Assembly (NCBI RefSeq): GCF_018860915.1
Contig: NZ_JAHKQD010000041.1
Span: 1-39,084 of the forward strand
Length of the DNA: 39,084 nucleotides
Direction of reading: 5' to 3'
From: Colwellia sp. C2M11
GTDB taxonomy: Bacteria; Pseudomonadota; Gammaproteobacteria; Enterobacterales; Alteromonadaceae
This document shows, piece after piece, positions 16,542 to 25,819 of this stretch. How positions within the stretch are numbered: position 1 is the first letter of the stretch; each line of letters opens with the position of its first letter. The position numbers and the translations under genes are program-made. The notes beneath the pieces were generated by a model. It saw nothing but the letters and a program-made list of their open reading frames with translations. It had not been told where the DNA came from and searched no databases.

Positions 16542-18398
16542 ATGTTAGAAATGGCAGTCATCTATTTAGCCGCAGCCATAGTCGCTGTCCCCATTGCCAA
16601 ACGTTTAGGCTTAGGCTCCGTGCTTGGCTATCTCATTGCTGGCATTATTATTGGCCCTTTTGCTTTTGGACTTGTTGGCGACCAAACTGACGTGATGCAT
16701 TTTGCAGAATTTGGTGTAGTTATGATGTTATTTTTAGTCGGTTTAGAGCTACAACCTTCAAGACTATGGAAATTAAGACACTCCATTATGGGCTTAGGTG
16801 GATTACAAGTTTTACTGACTAGCGCACTGTTTTTTGCTATTGGTTATTTTATATTAAATTTACGCTGGGAAACTTCATTAGCCATAGGGCTTATGCTGGC
16901 ATTATCATCTACTGCTATTGTATTACAAACCTTAACCGAAAAAGGTTGGATAAAACAAGAAGCCGGCCAAAACGCTTTCTCTGTACTGTTATTTCAAGAT
17001 ATAGCGGTTATTCCAATTCTAGCTTTATTGCCACTGCTCGCTTTTACCCAAATAGGTAACGTTGACGTTGCCTCAAGCCATGGAAACTTAATAGAGCACT
17101 TTCCTGTTTACGCACAAGTATTAATATCACTAGCGACCATTGCTGCAATAGTATTTGCAGGCAAGTACATTTCGACACCACTATTTCGTTACATAGCAGA
17201 GACACGTTTACGCGAGCTATTTACCCTTTTCGCTTTGTTTTTAGTGATTGTTATTGCTGTCATTATGAAAAAAATTGGTTTGTCTTCTGCTTTAGGCACA
17301 TTTTTAGCCGGTGTTGTCTTAGCAGAAAGTGAATTTAGACACGAATTAGAAGTTGATATCGAGCCTTTTAAAGGGCTATTACTTGGCTTATTTTTTATTA
17401 CCGTGGGTGCATCAATTGATTTCCCGTTATTAATAGCACAGTTTAGTAATGTTATGCTCTTTGTCGTTGGGTTAATTGCCATTAAAGCGCTCGTTTTATA
17501 TATCCTTGCTTACGTATTTAAAATGAAAAGCAAACAACAATTACTGTTTACTCTAGCGTTAGCACAAGGAGGTGAATTTGCCTTTGTATTGTTATCACTA
17601 ACCAGCACACTACAAATTCTCAGCGTAGAACAAACAAAACTCACCACGTTGGTTGTCGCTATATCAATGCTAATGGCTCCCTTGTTATTGATGTTTTATG
17701 ACAAAGTTATCAACCGCGAAGATAACTCACAAAAATCGTTCGATAAGCCTGAACAAATAGAAGCGACTAAAAATGTCATCATTGCCGGCTACGGCCGTTT
17801 TGGTCAAGTTATTGGTCGTTTATTAACAGCACAGGGATATCACTTATCCATTCTTGACCATAGTCCTAGCCAAATAGAATTATTAAGGCGCTTTGGTAAT
17901 AAAGTCTTTTATGGTGACGCTGCACGTTTAGACTTACTAACCGCTTCTGGTGCAAATGGAGCACAATTATTGGTTATCGCCATTGATGATGCTGACAAAG
18001 TACTTCAAATAGCAACAATGGCCAAAAAATACTATCCTCACCTAAAAATTGTCGCACGAGCAATTGATCGCCGCCATGCTTACCAATTAATGCATCTTGG
18101 TATTGAGACATTTAAGCGTGAAACTTTTGATTCAGCGCTTAACTTAGGTGTTGAAGCCCTCACCCTCTTAGGTAATGATCAGGCCGATGCCAAGCGAGCA
18201 GGTGAAATATTTGCTAAACATGACAATGAATCATTAACTGCACTCGCTGATTTATGGGGCGATGACCATAGTTATGGGGTCGCAGTAAAGCAACGCACTG
18301 AAGACTTACAACAAGTATTAAACAACGATAAATCAGAACAAGATAGGTTAAATACTTGCCGTAAAAGTAACGGCAGCACTTGTGATGACACAGAATAA
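16542..18398 (+). CDS. KefB/KefC-type potassium:proton antiporter (CPA2 family)
   Basis: This inner-membrane cation/proton antiporter is 618 residues long, close to E. coli KefC (620). The N-terminal ~380 residues are hydrophobic with about a dozen helices and family text such as GLGSVLGYLIAGIIIGP, FLVGLELQPSRLW, ALSSTAIVLQTLTEKG, FQDIAVIPILAL and DIEPFKGLLLGLFFITVG. A cytoplasmic RCK/TrkA-N Rossmann domain starts at about residue 405 (VIIAGYGRFGQVIGRLL; KVFYGDAARLDLL). In E. coli KefC the RCK domain binds glutathione, and electrophile adducts open the system. No KefF/KefG-type ancillary oxidoreductase lies next to it, so glutathione gating is unproven. A hairpin terminator follows. Confidence 0.9.
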   Translation: MLEMAVIYLAAAIVAVPIAKRLGLGSVLGYLIAGIIIGPFAFGLVGDQTDVMHFAEFGVVMMLFLVGLELQPSRLWKLRHSIMGLGGLQVLLTSALFFAIGYFILNLRWETSLAIGLMLALSSTAIVLQTLTEKGWIKQEAGQNAFSVLLFQDIAVIPILALLPLLAFTQIGNVDVASSHGNLIEHFPVYAQVLISLATIAAIVFAGKYISTPLFRYIAETRLRELFTLFALFLVIVIAVIMKKIGLSSALGTFLAGVVLAESEFRHELEVDIEPFKGLLLGLFFITVGASIDFPLLIAQFSNVMLFVVGLIAIKALVLYILAYVFKMKSKQQLLFTLALAQGGEFAFVLLSLTSTLQILSVEQTKLTTLVVAISMLMAPLLLMFYDKVINREDNSQKSFDKPEQIEATKNVIIAGYGRFGQVIGRLLTAQGYHLSILDHSPSQIELLRRFGNKVFYGDAARLDLLTASGANGAQLLVIAIDDADKVLQIATMAKKYYPHLKIVARAIDRRHAYQLMHLGIETFKRETFDSALNLGVEALTLLGNDQADAKRAGEIFAKHDNESLTALADLWGDDHSYGVAVKQRTEDLQQVLNNDKSEQDRLNTCRKSNGSTCDDTE

Positions 18399-18864
18399 AG
18401 TACTTCAACAACGCCGGTGAATACCTCTAATTAAGTACGTAAAAATACAGGTAAGCTTTAGGTGTATTTAAAAGTTACCTGTATTAACTTCAGATGAAAC
18501 CAAGTAATAAATAGACGTTCACTATTACGTTTTTAAAGGCCCTGCTCTGACGTCTGACGAAGCAGTCTTTGTAAAACTCTGCGACTTACAATAACTGCTA
18601 GACAAAAGCTGACATTAACTTTTTATTTTCTGAGACCAGTTAGAGTCTAGTAAAATCATTAATTTTATATTAAAAAATCCTCATACAACTTATCTCAAGT
18701 ATCACTCATCTACTGAGATTATTTATAAGGTGACTTATTTAATAATATTCTATTTTTAAATAAATGAATTGTAATGAGAACGATTTTTATTTATATTCCT
18801 TTCGTTGTTTATTTTCAAACTAATAGTTCTTTATAATATTCTACTTAATTTTGATGGATACCCT
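18399..18864 (+). promoter_or_regulatory. Intergenic region: antiporter terminator and TonB-receptor promoter
   Basis: The first part holds a hairpin with perfect arms AATACAGGTAA (18444-18454) and TTACCTGTATT (18475-18485), a likely terminator for the antiporter. The second part holds the Fur-like box at 18770-18788 and the leader of the TonB receptor. Between them I see nothing coding. Confidence 0.6.
18770..18788 (+). promoter_or_regulatory. Fur-box-like operator upstream of the TonB receptor
   Basis: TGTAATGAGAACGATTTTT matches the 19-base Fur consensus GATAATGATAATCATTATC at 11 or more positions, including the TAATGA core and the ATT of the opposite half. It lies 77 bp before the receptor ATG. 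It suggests iron repression of the receptor and the following PepSY gene. Confidence 0.6.
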
Positions 18865-20997
18865 ATGAAATTACAATTATCACTCGTTAGCTGCGCCATT
18901 ATTTCTTGCTTTAATTTCTCAAGCCATGTACTCGCCGACGACATCAAAGATACATCACCCACTTCAAGAGATGTTGATGAAGTCGTCGTCATTACCGCAT
19001 CTCGTGTCGAGAAACCACTTAGCCAAATTCCAAACACTATAACTGTTATTGATACTGAAGAATTAGAGCAACAGTTGTCTATTCAGCATGATATTTCAAC
19101 GGTATTAGGAAATTTAGTCCCAAGCTTCTCTCCAAGCAGACAAAAGATGAGCGGTTCAGGTGAAACTATGCGGGGCCGTAGTCCACTATATCTAATTGAT
19201 GGTGTACCGCAATCTAATCCATTACGAGATGGTGGTCGAGATGGACATACCATAGATCCATTTTTATTAGAAAGAATTGAGGTGTTGCACGGAGCTAATG
19301 CTATTCATGGGTTAGGTGCTGCTGGTGGTATTATTAATTTAATTACCCGTAAACCCACTAAAGAATTTGAGCAAAAGATAAAGATTGATACTCAATTTCA
19401 ACCGGAAGATATAGGGGAAAGTGCAAGCTTTGGGGTAAGTTATAGTTTAGCCAATCGGTGGAAAAATTCTGATTTATTAATGGCATTTACATTACGTGAC
19501 ACTGGCATGGCCTATGATGCAGATGGTGAAATAGTTGGCGTAGATAATACCCAAGGTGACACTATGGATACTTCTACCTTTGATGGCTTTATTAAGGCTG
19601 GTTATGAATGGGAGGATAGTCGTGTTGAATTGATGGTTAATCAATATCAAATTAAAGGTAATAATAGTTGGGTATCTGTTGCTGGCGATGTAGATGCTGA
19701 TATACCCAGTACGGCTGTCAAAGGTGACATAATTGGTGATCCAGCTAAAAACAAAGCGACAACCGCAAGTATCAATTATTCAAAACAAGACTTTTTAGGT
19801 CAAAGTTTATCTATCAAGGTCTTTCATCAAGACTTTGCTGCTACTTACGGTGCTCAAGTAAGTCCAATTGCAACTTTTCAAGACGCTGAATATGGAGAAA
19901 ACTTAATTGATCAGTCTCAAAATAATTCTGAAAAGACGGGAATGAAAGTTACTTTTGTAAATGATGAACTAATGCAGTTACCAATAAGTTTAGTGTATGG
20001 TTTTGACATACTACAAGATCAAACATGGCAAGCATTAGTGCAAACAGGCCGAACTTGGGTACCCGAGACACAATACATTAATTATGCTCCGTATGCTCAA
20101 GTAGAATACTCAGGTATAACAGCATTGAATATCACTGCTGGTGTGCGTCATGAGGTAGCTAAACTAGATGTTGATGACTTTACTACTTTAGCTTCTTACG
20201 GCAGCCAATTTGTTGAGGGCGGTTCACCAGAATTCTCTGAAACGTTAATCAATTTAGGAGGTACCTACAAATTAAATGATAACTGGCGTGTATTTGCTAA
20301 TTATGCTGAAGCGTTTTCAATGCCCGATGTAGGTCGTGTATTACGTGGCATTAATATACCTAACCAAAGTGTCGAGTTCTTTTTAGATTTAAAGCCTATT
20401 CTTACTGAGAATACAGAACTAGGTCTTGAATATAGAGGTAATGACGTACAAGCGCAATTAACTTATTACACTTCAGAAAGCGATTTTGGTCAACGTTTAG
20501 AGCCTGATGAAGATGGTATTTACTCTGTTAAACGAGAGATGACAGAAGTAGATGGTTTTGAGTTTAGTGCCGATTGGGCATTTTCATTAACAGATAGTTT
20601 AGGCTTACGTTATGCAAACTCTGATGGTCGTTATGATTCTGATGAAAATGGTAGTGTAGACAGCGACCTAGGGGGCTCAGATATTTCGCCTGATCGTATT
20701 AATATTAGCTGGGACAGTGACTGGAATGATATTTTGACAACACGTTTGCAAGTGAACCATTTATTAGATCGAAAACAACGAAATAGTGATAATGACATTG
20801 TGAATGAATTTGACGGTTACACTACCGTTGATTTCAGTGCGAATATTGCTGTATTTTCGGGACAAGTAACACTCGCTATTCAAAACTTAACGAATACAGA
20901 TTATTACTCTTACTATTCTCAATCTAACCCTAATGATTTACGTAATTTTAAAGGGATCGGACGTTCATTTTCGGCAGCATATCAAATAAGCTTTTAA
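18865..20997 (+). CDS. TonB-dependent outer-membrane receptor (probable ferric-siderophore receptor)
   Basis: This is a ligand-gated beta-barrel importer of 710 residues energised by TonB. From ATG at 18865 (GGAT upstream) there is a signal peptide ending SSHVLA, a TonB-box-like segment (DEVVVITASRVE), a plug domain (VIDTEEL, GSGETMRGRSPLYLIDGVP, LERIEVLHGANAIHGLGAAGGIINLITRKP) and a barrel ending in aromatic F (AYQISF). An upstream in-frame ATG at 18805 would add a poor N-terminus and is rejected. The Fur-like box and the PepSY gene 79 bp downstream point to iron-chelate uptake. The exact ligand is not readable. Confidence 0.92.
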   Translation: MKLQLSLVSCAIISCFNFSSHVLADDIKDTSPTSRDVDEVVVITASRVEKPLSQIPNTITVIDTEELEQQLSIQHDISTVLGNLVPSFSPSRQKMSGSGETMRGRSPLYLIDGVPQSNPLRDGGRDGHTIDPFLLERIEVLHGANAIHGLGAAGGIINLITRKPTKEFEQKIKIDTQFQPEDIGESASFGVSYSLANRWKNSDLLMAFTLRDTGMAYDADGEIVGVDNTQGDTMDTSTFDGFIKAGYEWEDSRVELMVNQYQIKGNNSWVSVAGDVDADIPSTAVKGDIIGDPAKNKATTASINYSKQDFLGQSLSIKVFHQDFAATYGAQVSPIATFQDAEYGENLIDQSQNNSEKTGMKVTFVNDELMQLPISLVYGFDILQDQTWQALVQTGRTWVPETQYINYAPYAQVEYSGITALNITAGVRHEVAKLDVDDFTTLASYGSQFVEGGSPEFSETLINLGGTYKLNDNWRVFANYAEAFSMPDVGRVLRGINIPNQSVEFFLDLKPILTENTELGLEYRGNDVQAQLTYYTSESDFGQRLEPDEDGIYSVKREMTEVDGFEFSADWAFSLTDSLGLRYANSDGRYDSDENGSVDSDLGGSDISPDRINISWDSDWNDILTTRLQVNHLLDRKQRNSDNDIVNEFDGYTTVDFSANIAVFSGQVTLAIQNLTNTDYYSYYSQSNPNDLRNFKGIGRSFSAAYQISF

Positions 20998-21076
20998 TCA
21001 CTAAAATCGTTAATATATTATTTGTATAAACAAGGCTTCTTAATTGGAGCCTTAATTCCTTTATTTTAGAGAAATC

Positions 21077-22147
21077 ATGAAACTAGCAACTGGTTTAAAA
21101 CTTAAATTCTGGCATAGATGGTTAGGAATCATAGCCATGCTCCCCTTAATACTATCAGCAGTTACTGGCATCGGATTAACATATAAAAACAAACTAATAG
21201 AGCTATTTGTTAGCCAGCAGGGAGAGTTGCCCAAAGATTATCAAGTTGGAATGATTGTGAAGCAATTTGATCAAGTAGTAAGCATAGCCCAAGAATATAC
21301 TATCAAACGTATTAAAGCGCCAAATATTGATCAACCTTATTGGACTATAACCGAAATTAATGATCATCATACTTTACTTAATATTGAGACATTAGCCCCT
21401 TTCAACAATAATTTGTGGTTGATGGACACTTTACATTTTTTTCATAAAATACATGTTGAATTACTAACAGGAGATATTGGTAAGTGGCTACTATTTTTCA
21501 GTTCCATTATTGCTGTAGTCTTAACCTTATCAGGAATATATCTCTGGTGGCCTGGCCGTAAAGGGTTTCGCTGGCGCTTTGTTAAAGTTACTCCATGGAC
21601 AGGCCGTAAAGCAGCGACCTTACTGCAATTTCATCGACACAGTGGGATAGTTTTTACTCCAACGTTATTTATCATTGTATTTACTGGGGCTGTAATGATG
21701 TGGCAAAAACAAATTAGTCCTATATTTCCTCCATTACAAGTACTACCAAGTATTGAAATATCTGCTAACACGAACCCTAATACACCAAGCAAGGCGTTAG
21801 CTTTAGCATTGATACAGGTACCTGATGGTTGGCCGACATTTTTACAAATACCTGACTTAGATAAAGTCAATAAATATAGTTTTTATCGATTCAGATTTCA
21901 GCTAAATAACGAATGGCACCCTAATGGCCGTACCTCTGTTAATGTATATCCACAACAAAATAAAATGATAATGTCGCAGCGTTCAGACACCCTACCATGG
22001 CAATACCGATTAATAAATCAATCATATCCATTGCACAGCGGCTATGGCATGCATTGGCTCTATGTATTATTGGTATTGTTTTCGGGGTGGTATTTATTAT
22101 GGCTAAATATCAGCGGCGGATTAAATTATTTATACCGGAGCAAATAA
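21077..22147 (+). CDS. PepSY-associated TM helix protein (putative iron-uptake reductase, PiuB-like)
   Basis: This inner-membrane protein of 356 residues has four likely helices: KFWHRWLGIIAMLPLILSAV, LLFFSSIIAVVLTLSGIYLW, FTPTLFIIVFTGAVMMW and LYVLLVLFSGWYLLWL. Histidines sit at helix ends (FWHRW, FFHKIHVE, FHRHSG), as in PepSY_TM proteins proposed to bind heme and reduce ferric chelates. AGAGA precedes the ATG. It follows the TonB receptor in the same direction with only a weak hairpin (AAGGCT/AGCCTT, 21032-21053) between, so the two likely form an iron-regulated operon. The reductase role is known only by family inference. Confidence 0.87.
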   Translation: MKLATGLKLKFWHRWLGIIAMLPLILSAVTGIGLTYKNKLIELFVSQQGELPKDYQVGMIVKQFDQVVSIAQEYTIKRIKAPNIDQPYWTITEINDHHTLLNIETLAPFNNNLWLMDTLHFFHKIHVELLTGDIGKWLLFFSSIIAVVLTLSGIYLWWPGRKGFRWRFVKVTPWTGRKAATLLQFHRHSGIVFTPTLFIIVFTGAVMMWQKQISPIFPPLQVLPSIEISANTNPNTPSKALALALIQVPDGWPTFLQIPDLDKVNKYSFYRFRFQLNNEWHPNGRTSVNVYPQQNKMIMSQRSDTLPWQYRLINQSYPLHSGYGMHWLYVLLVLFSGWYLLWLNISGGLNYLYRSK

Positions 22148-22220
22148 TCGCTAAATTATTCTAACAAATGCACACATCAACCTTGGTAATGTCTGGGACT
22201 ATAGCTAGAAACTCACTGTA

Positions 22221-22643
22221 CTATTTACGATACTCATATTTTACTTTTAAACCGGCGCTTTTCCTACCATTGGGGTTAATGTAGCGAGCTTTATAAAGAT
22301 CAGAAATACTAATAATTAATTCTGTATTACTAATCCAGCGTACTTCAAGTCCCGTTTCTTCGGGACGACCATCAAAGGTAAATAGATTTTCTGCGGTTAA
22401 TTCGGGGTTATCGCTTTTTACATCAACACCACCAAAGAAATCTGTTGTGGCTCCGCCACAATCGCCAATCGATATTTCAGCTACTTGTTTTCCGTCAGGA
22501 GAAGTTACAGATTTTACTACTTCATGATAGCAAGTAGATTCACAACCTTTGAGAAAAAATGAAAAAACAGCCCAAAGAACTAATAATATCCAAAAGGAAT
22601 AGCCACCAAAATTAAATAGGACTTTCTTAATCGTAGAACTCAT
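22221..22643 (-). CDS. Hypothetical small membrane-anchored protein
   Basis: A 140-residue protein I cannot place in a named family. From ATG at 22641-22643 (GGAGA 7 bases upstream; the ATG 24 bases further up lacks one) it has a single N-terminal membrane helix (FNFGGYSFWILLVLWAVFSFFL). A predicted extracytoplasmic domain with Cys residues (KGCESTCYHE, GDCGGATTDFF) follows. SPDGKQVAEISIGDCG and WISNTELIISI resemble the small beta-domain text of bacterial proteins that begin with VxSPDGK. A dispersed repeat copy (22688-22740) lies in its upstream region. Confidence 0.7.
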   Translation of the reverse strand: MSSTIKKVLFNFGGYSFWILLVLWAVFSFFLKGCESTCYHEVVKSVTSPDGKQVAEISIGDCGGATTDFFGGVDVKSDNPELTAENLFTFDGRPEETGLEVRWISNTELIISISDLYKARYINPNGRKSAGLKVKYEYRK

Positions 22644-22687
22644 CAACTCTCCATGAACAACAAACACTTAAAATAATAGGCAAAAAT

Positions 22688-22740
22688 GTTGGCTAAAATA
22701 AGCAACGAAACAGCAAAATAACTGTTTTTTGTCTTTTTGA
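22688..22740. repeat. Dispersed intergenic repeat, copy A
   Basis: This 53-base segment is alignable almost end to end with 38343-38394: both carry TTGGCTAAAAT, an AAnCAGnAGC-like middle, and AACTGTnTTTTGTC. A shorter relative (GTTGGCCAAAATAGCGAAGC) is at 23626-23645. All three are intergenic. The A-run/AACTGT/T-run part could pair weakly in RNA. Confidence 0.6.
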
Positions 22741-22754
22741 GTGCCTTATTAGAT

Positions 22755-23579
22755 TTATGGGTGCACCAACATACTGTTTGCTACTTTAACAATTTCGTTT
22801 GTTGCTTGTATATATGTATTTGAATGACCACCGTTATTAACTATATGTAGCGAGACATTGCCACCATAACTCCAATTTTGTTGTAATTGACTTAAAGGTG
22901 TTTGTGAGTCCTTAGTACCTTGAAAAATACTAACAGGAATTGCTTTTAATAAAGAAAGAGGTTCGCTTAAGTCATAGTTTTTTGAAAGCAAGTGCTCTAT
23001 TGGCAAAATTCTCAGTGGGCTTAAATACCACTTTGAATTTAAGTAGTTATTAACTGCAACCGATAATGACGGAGCAACAGCTTCTATAATGAGTCCTGAT
23101 ACTTTATTTTCTTCTATAGAGTGTGCTGCAACAGTTGCTCCTAAAGAGCGGCCATAAACAATTGTTTTTTCGGGAGGACAATTTAACGAAATAGTTGTCA
23201 TTGCATCAGTAATTAACCTTATTAAAGATGCAATATTATCTACTCGACCTATAGCTCCATCTTGTCCCGAATACGAAATAGAGAACACCTTGAAGTTATT
23301 ATTTTGGAAAGCTCTAAAAAGTGTTTCTTCGTATTTTTTTATCCCTCCGTGACGTCCAGGAAAAAATACAATACATTGATCTTCAGATTGCCCGTACTCA
23401 CGAACAAGTAATTCATTGTTGAATGAATCGTAAAACTTCAATGTGTGTAGCTCTTCTGTTGTAGAAGTTAAAATAATATTTGGAAATAAATAGCGTGGCA
23501 TCTGCTCGTACAGCAAATATGCTCCTATAGAAAAGTAGGCACAAATGAGAAGGCTACATATTAAAAAGGTTCGATACAC
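22755..23579 (-). CDS. Membrane-anchored alpha/beta hydrolase
   Basis: This serine hydrolase of unknown substrate has 274 residues. An N-terminal hydrophobic helix (TFLICSLLICAYFSIGAYLL) would anchor it in the inner membrane facing the periplasm. The fold signs are the oxyanion motif PGRHGG, the nucleophile elbow GRSLGA with S145, the acid D224 in GTKDSQTP and the base H252 in NNGGHSNTY. It resembles the alpha/beta hydrolases of the BEM46/YqiA-like group. The start is GTG at 23577-23579 with AAGG about 8 bases upstream. A repeat copy lies at 23626-23650 upstream. Co-transcription with the next small gene is possible but the gap is 111 bp. Confidence 0.83.
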   Translation of the reverse strand: MYRTFLICSLLICAYFSIGAYLLYEQMPRYLFPNIILTSTTEELHTLKFYDSFNNELLVREYGQSEDQCIVFFPGRHGGIKKYEETLFRAFQNNNFKVFSISYSGQDGAIGRVDNIASLIRLITDAMTTISLNCPPEKTIVYGRSLGATVAAHSIEENKVSGLIIEAVAPSLSVAVNNYLNSKWYLSPLRILPIEHLLSKNYDLSEPLSLLKAIPVSIFQGTKDSQTPLSQLQQNWSYGGNVSLHIVNNGGHSNTYIQATNEIVKVANSMLVHP

Positions 23580-23625
23580 TTGATTACCTTGAATAAACCT
23601 AACGTCTCAAATAAAAGCTAAAATT

Positions 23626-23650
23626 GTTGGCCAAAATAGCGAAGCACAAG
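23626..23650. repeat. Dispersed intergenic repeat, partial copy B
   Basis: GTTGGCCAAAATAGCGAAGC plus five bases matches the start of copies A (22688) and C (38343). The stretch before it (AAATAAAAGCTAAAATT) also parallels the bases before copy A. The 3' half of the element is not recognisable here. Confidence 0.5.
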
Positions 23651-23804
23651 TTAACTAGCACACTCGCTTATAGAATATATCAGAGCAAAACAATAATACA
23701 GTGAAATAGTGACTCAAAAGTAAACTTATATTGTCTATTTTTCTAAAGACTGTACCGTAAGCAAAAAATGGATTTAGCTATTTTATAGTTTACAAACTTA
23801 ACTC

Positions 23805-25658
23805 CTATAAAATATTTAAACGTCGGTCTTTGCTCGCGTTAAGCATTGTTTTTTCACGTAACGATTGTATTATTTCATTTCGCATGATGAAACCGGTATT
23901 AGTATTACTTAGTTTTGTTACATCGTACCCAATAATAGTATTTTTTAGACCTGCACCAATTATATTACCTTTCCAACCTTGATTTCCGTTAGTAATATAA
24001 TCACCAAGCACTAATCTGAATTTGTGATTTATATCATAACTAGTTAACTCTTTTCCATGTACCTTTATGCCCGCAGCAGTAGCCGTTGTTGCGTCATCTG
24101 ATAGGTTTATGGTGTATCGTATTGATGATGAAAAGTGTAAAAAGCCTCTATTAATAAAGTCGTTTAAATCAACCTGCTCTATCTCTTCTTGTCGAACAAT
24201 TCGTTTAGCATTACTATCTAGAAAGTCTTGAAGTTGCTTAGGACTTAATTCTATAATTTGAATTACATCAGCATAAGGCATGATATTAAAAAAATCTTTA
24301 AATAATAATGTTGAATTAGGTGAAATGCCTCCAATAATACCTGATGCGTTAATCGCAACACCATCAATTTGTTTATCACTATAATTTCGTTGCCGAGAAA
24401 ATAATGCATCTGTTAGTATATTGGCGATAAGGTTTTCACCAATATAGCGTGTTTTAAGGGTATTTTCGGTCGATAAAAGTGGGTTATTGCTAACATCAAT
24501 TAATTTTTCAAATAGTAGATGATTAAAACGTTTAAGTACGGGATCAATAAATTGTTGCTGAAATACCTCGTCTATTTTTGATCCTTTGTTTATATTGGGC
24601 GCTATGCCATGCATAATGTTGTTTTTAATGTTTAATGTTGGTTGTTTTTGCTCTTGACTATATTCCAGTGAAAAATTTAACTCTCCTAAATATTTTCCCC
24701 AACTCCCTGCTTGTAATATCGGAACTCCATTAATAATATTATTCTCTTCTAAACCATTTTTGTTTAGAAGTGTATGTGAGTGTCCGCCCACAATAATCGA
24801 AGGTATAGATAAAGTACTTAATAGCTCGGCGACTTTTTCATCACCATCAATACCTGATTGTCCATATCCTAAATGGCTTAGGATCAGAATCATATCTACG
24901 CTGGATTCAAGTTGTATGGCAAGTTTTTTTAGTGCAGGTAAAGCGGGTGCAACTTTAAATTGAGGGTCATCTTTATGATTTGTTTTAGTATCTTCATATG
25001 ATGTTAGGCCAACAATAGCAATTCTTACGCCATTAACTTCACCTATAACGCTAGGCGAAAATATAGGGTAGTTAATTACAGAAGAATGACTAATATTAGC
25101 AGATAATACTGCAAACGTAGCATTTTGCTTTATTGTCCTTTTGAGCGTTTCTACACCACGATCTAGCTCGTGATTACCAATTACAGCAGCGTCTAATCCT
25201 CCAGAAGAATAAGCATGATAGGGTAAGCTCATCTTAAATGTGCTTTCATTTGTGCCTAATAGCTCATCATACACTTCTCCTGTATGGTCATCTCCTCCTG
25301 ATACAAACAATACAGAACTATCATTTTTTTTACGTGCCTCACCTACAATTTTCATCATCTGTGCAAAGACAAATGTATCTCCTTTTTTTTCATCCGGAAT
25401 AATTATTTTTCCGTGTAAGTCATTAAAGTAAAAAAGTGAAATATCTATTTTTTGAGGTTTTTCTAGAGGTGCTAATGTCGATAAAAGGCTAGAGTTAGTG
25501 TTCATTTTTTGTTGTGTATGCACTTGATATAAACTTGTGAATATACTGCCATTACTTCTGATTTTTTCGATATAGAGCGGAGTAGCTTTAATAGCTAACG
25601 AGGATAATAAAGTAATACCAAGTAATATCTTTATTAGATTATTTTTATTCAATCTCAT
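23805..25658 (-). CDS. Exported bifunctional metallophosphatase/5'-nucleotidase (UshA/CpdB-like)
   Basis: This periplasmic enzyme would release nucleosides and phosphate from nucleotides. The 617 residues start with a signal peptide (KILLGITLLSSLAIKA). The metallophosphatase domain (about 70-350) shows the metal ligands in FNDLHG, GGDDHTG, GNHELD, LSHLG and GGHSHT. The C-terminal substrate domain (about 390-600) shows ASGIIGGISPN, FFNIMPYADVI and TNGNQGWKG, the last at the position of the family's GGDGY-like loop. About 45 residues between the signal and the catalytic domain are unusual. AAGG precedes the ATG. The gene is divergent from a TonB-dependent receptor across 161 bp, which suggests joint nutrient scavenging. 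Confidence 0.9.
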   Translation of the reverse strand: MRLNKNNLIKILLGITLLSSLAIKATPLYIEKIRSNGSIFTSLYQVHTQQKMNTNSSLLSTLAPLEKPQKIDISLFYFNDLHGKIIIPDEKKGDTFVFAQMMKIVGEARKKNDSSVLFVSGGDDHTGEVYDELLGTNESTFKMSLPYHAYSSGGLDAAVIGNHELDRGVETLKRTIKQNATFAVLSANISHSSVINYPIFSPSVIGEVNGVRIAIVGLTSYEDTKTNHKDDPQFKVAPALPALKKLAIQLESSVDMILILSHLGYGQSGIDGDEKVAELLSTLSIPSIIVGGHSHTLLNKNGLEENNIINGVPILQAGSWGKYLGELNFSLEYSQEQKQPTLNIKNNIMHGIAPNINKGSKIDEVFQQQFIDPVLKRFNHLLFEKLIDVSNNPLLSTENTLKTRYIGENLIANILTDALFSRQRNYSDKQIDGVAINASGIIGGISPNSTLLFKDFFNIMPYADVIQIIELSPKQLQDFLDSNAKRIVRQEEIEQVDLNDFINRGFLHFSSSIRYTINLSDDATTATAAGIKVHGKELTSYDINHKFRLVLGDYITNGNQGWKGNIIGAGLKNTIIGYDVTKLSNTNTGFIMRNEIIQSLREKTMLNASKDRRLNIL

Positions 25659-25819
25659 TTTACAAACCTTAAAGTATAGATTAAATCAACTATCTCAAAT
25701 AAAAATGTCAAAAATATTACAACTTAGTGTAATTAAATATTCATAAAGTATGCGTATTGTTTTTAATTCTAATAATTTTTAATTCCTAATTAATTATCAT
25801 AAAAACCGGAGTATTTTTA

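Noticed and set aside
23599..23655. Integron attC-like site (CCTAAC ... GTTAACT) near the alpha/beta hydrolase
   Set aside because: The right-hand core does not fit GTTRRRY, the interior is not self-complementary, and no integrase or cassette array is present.
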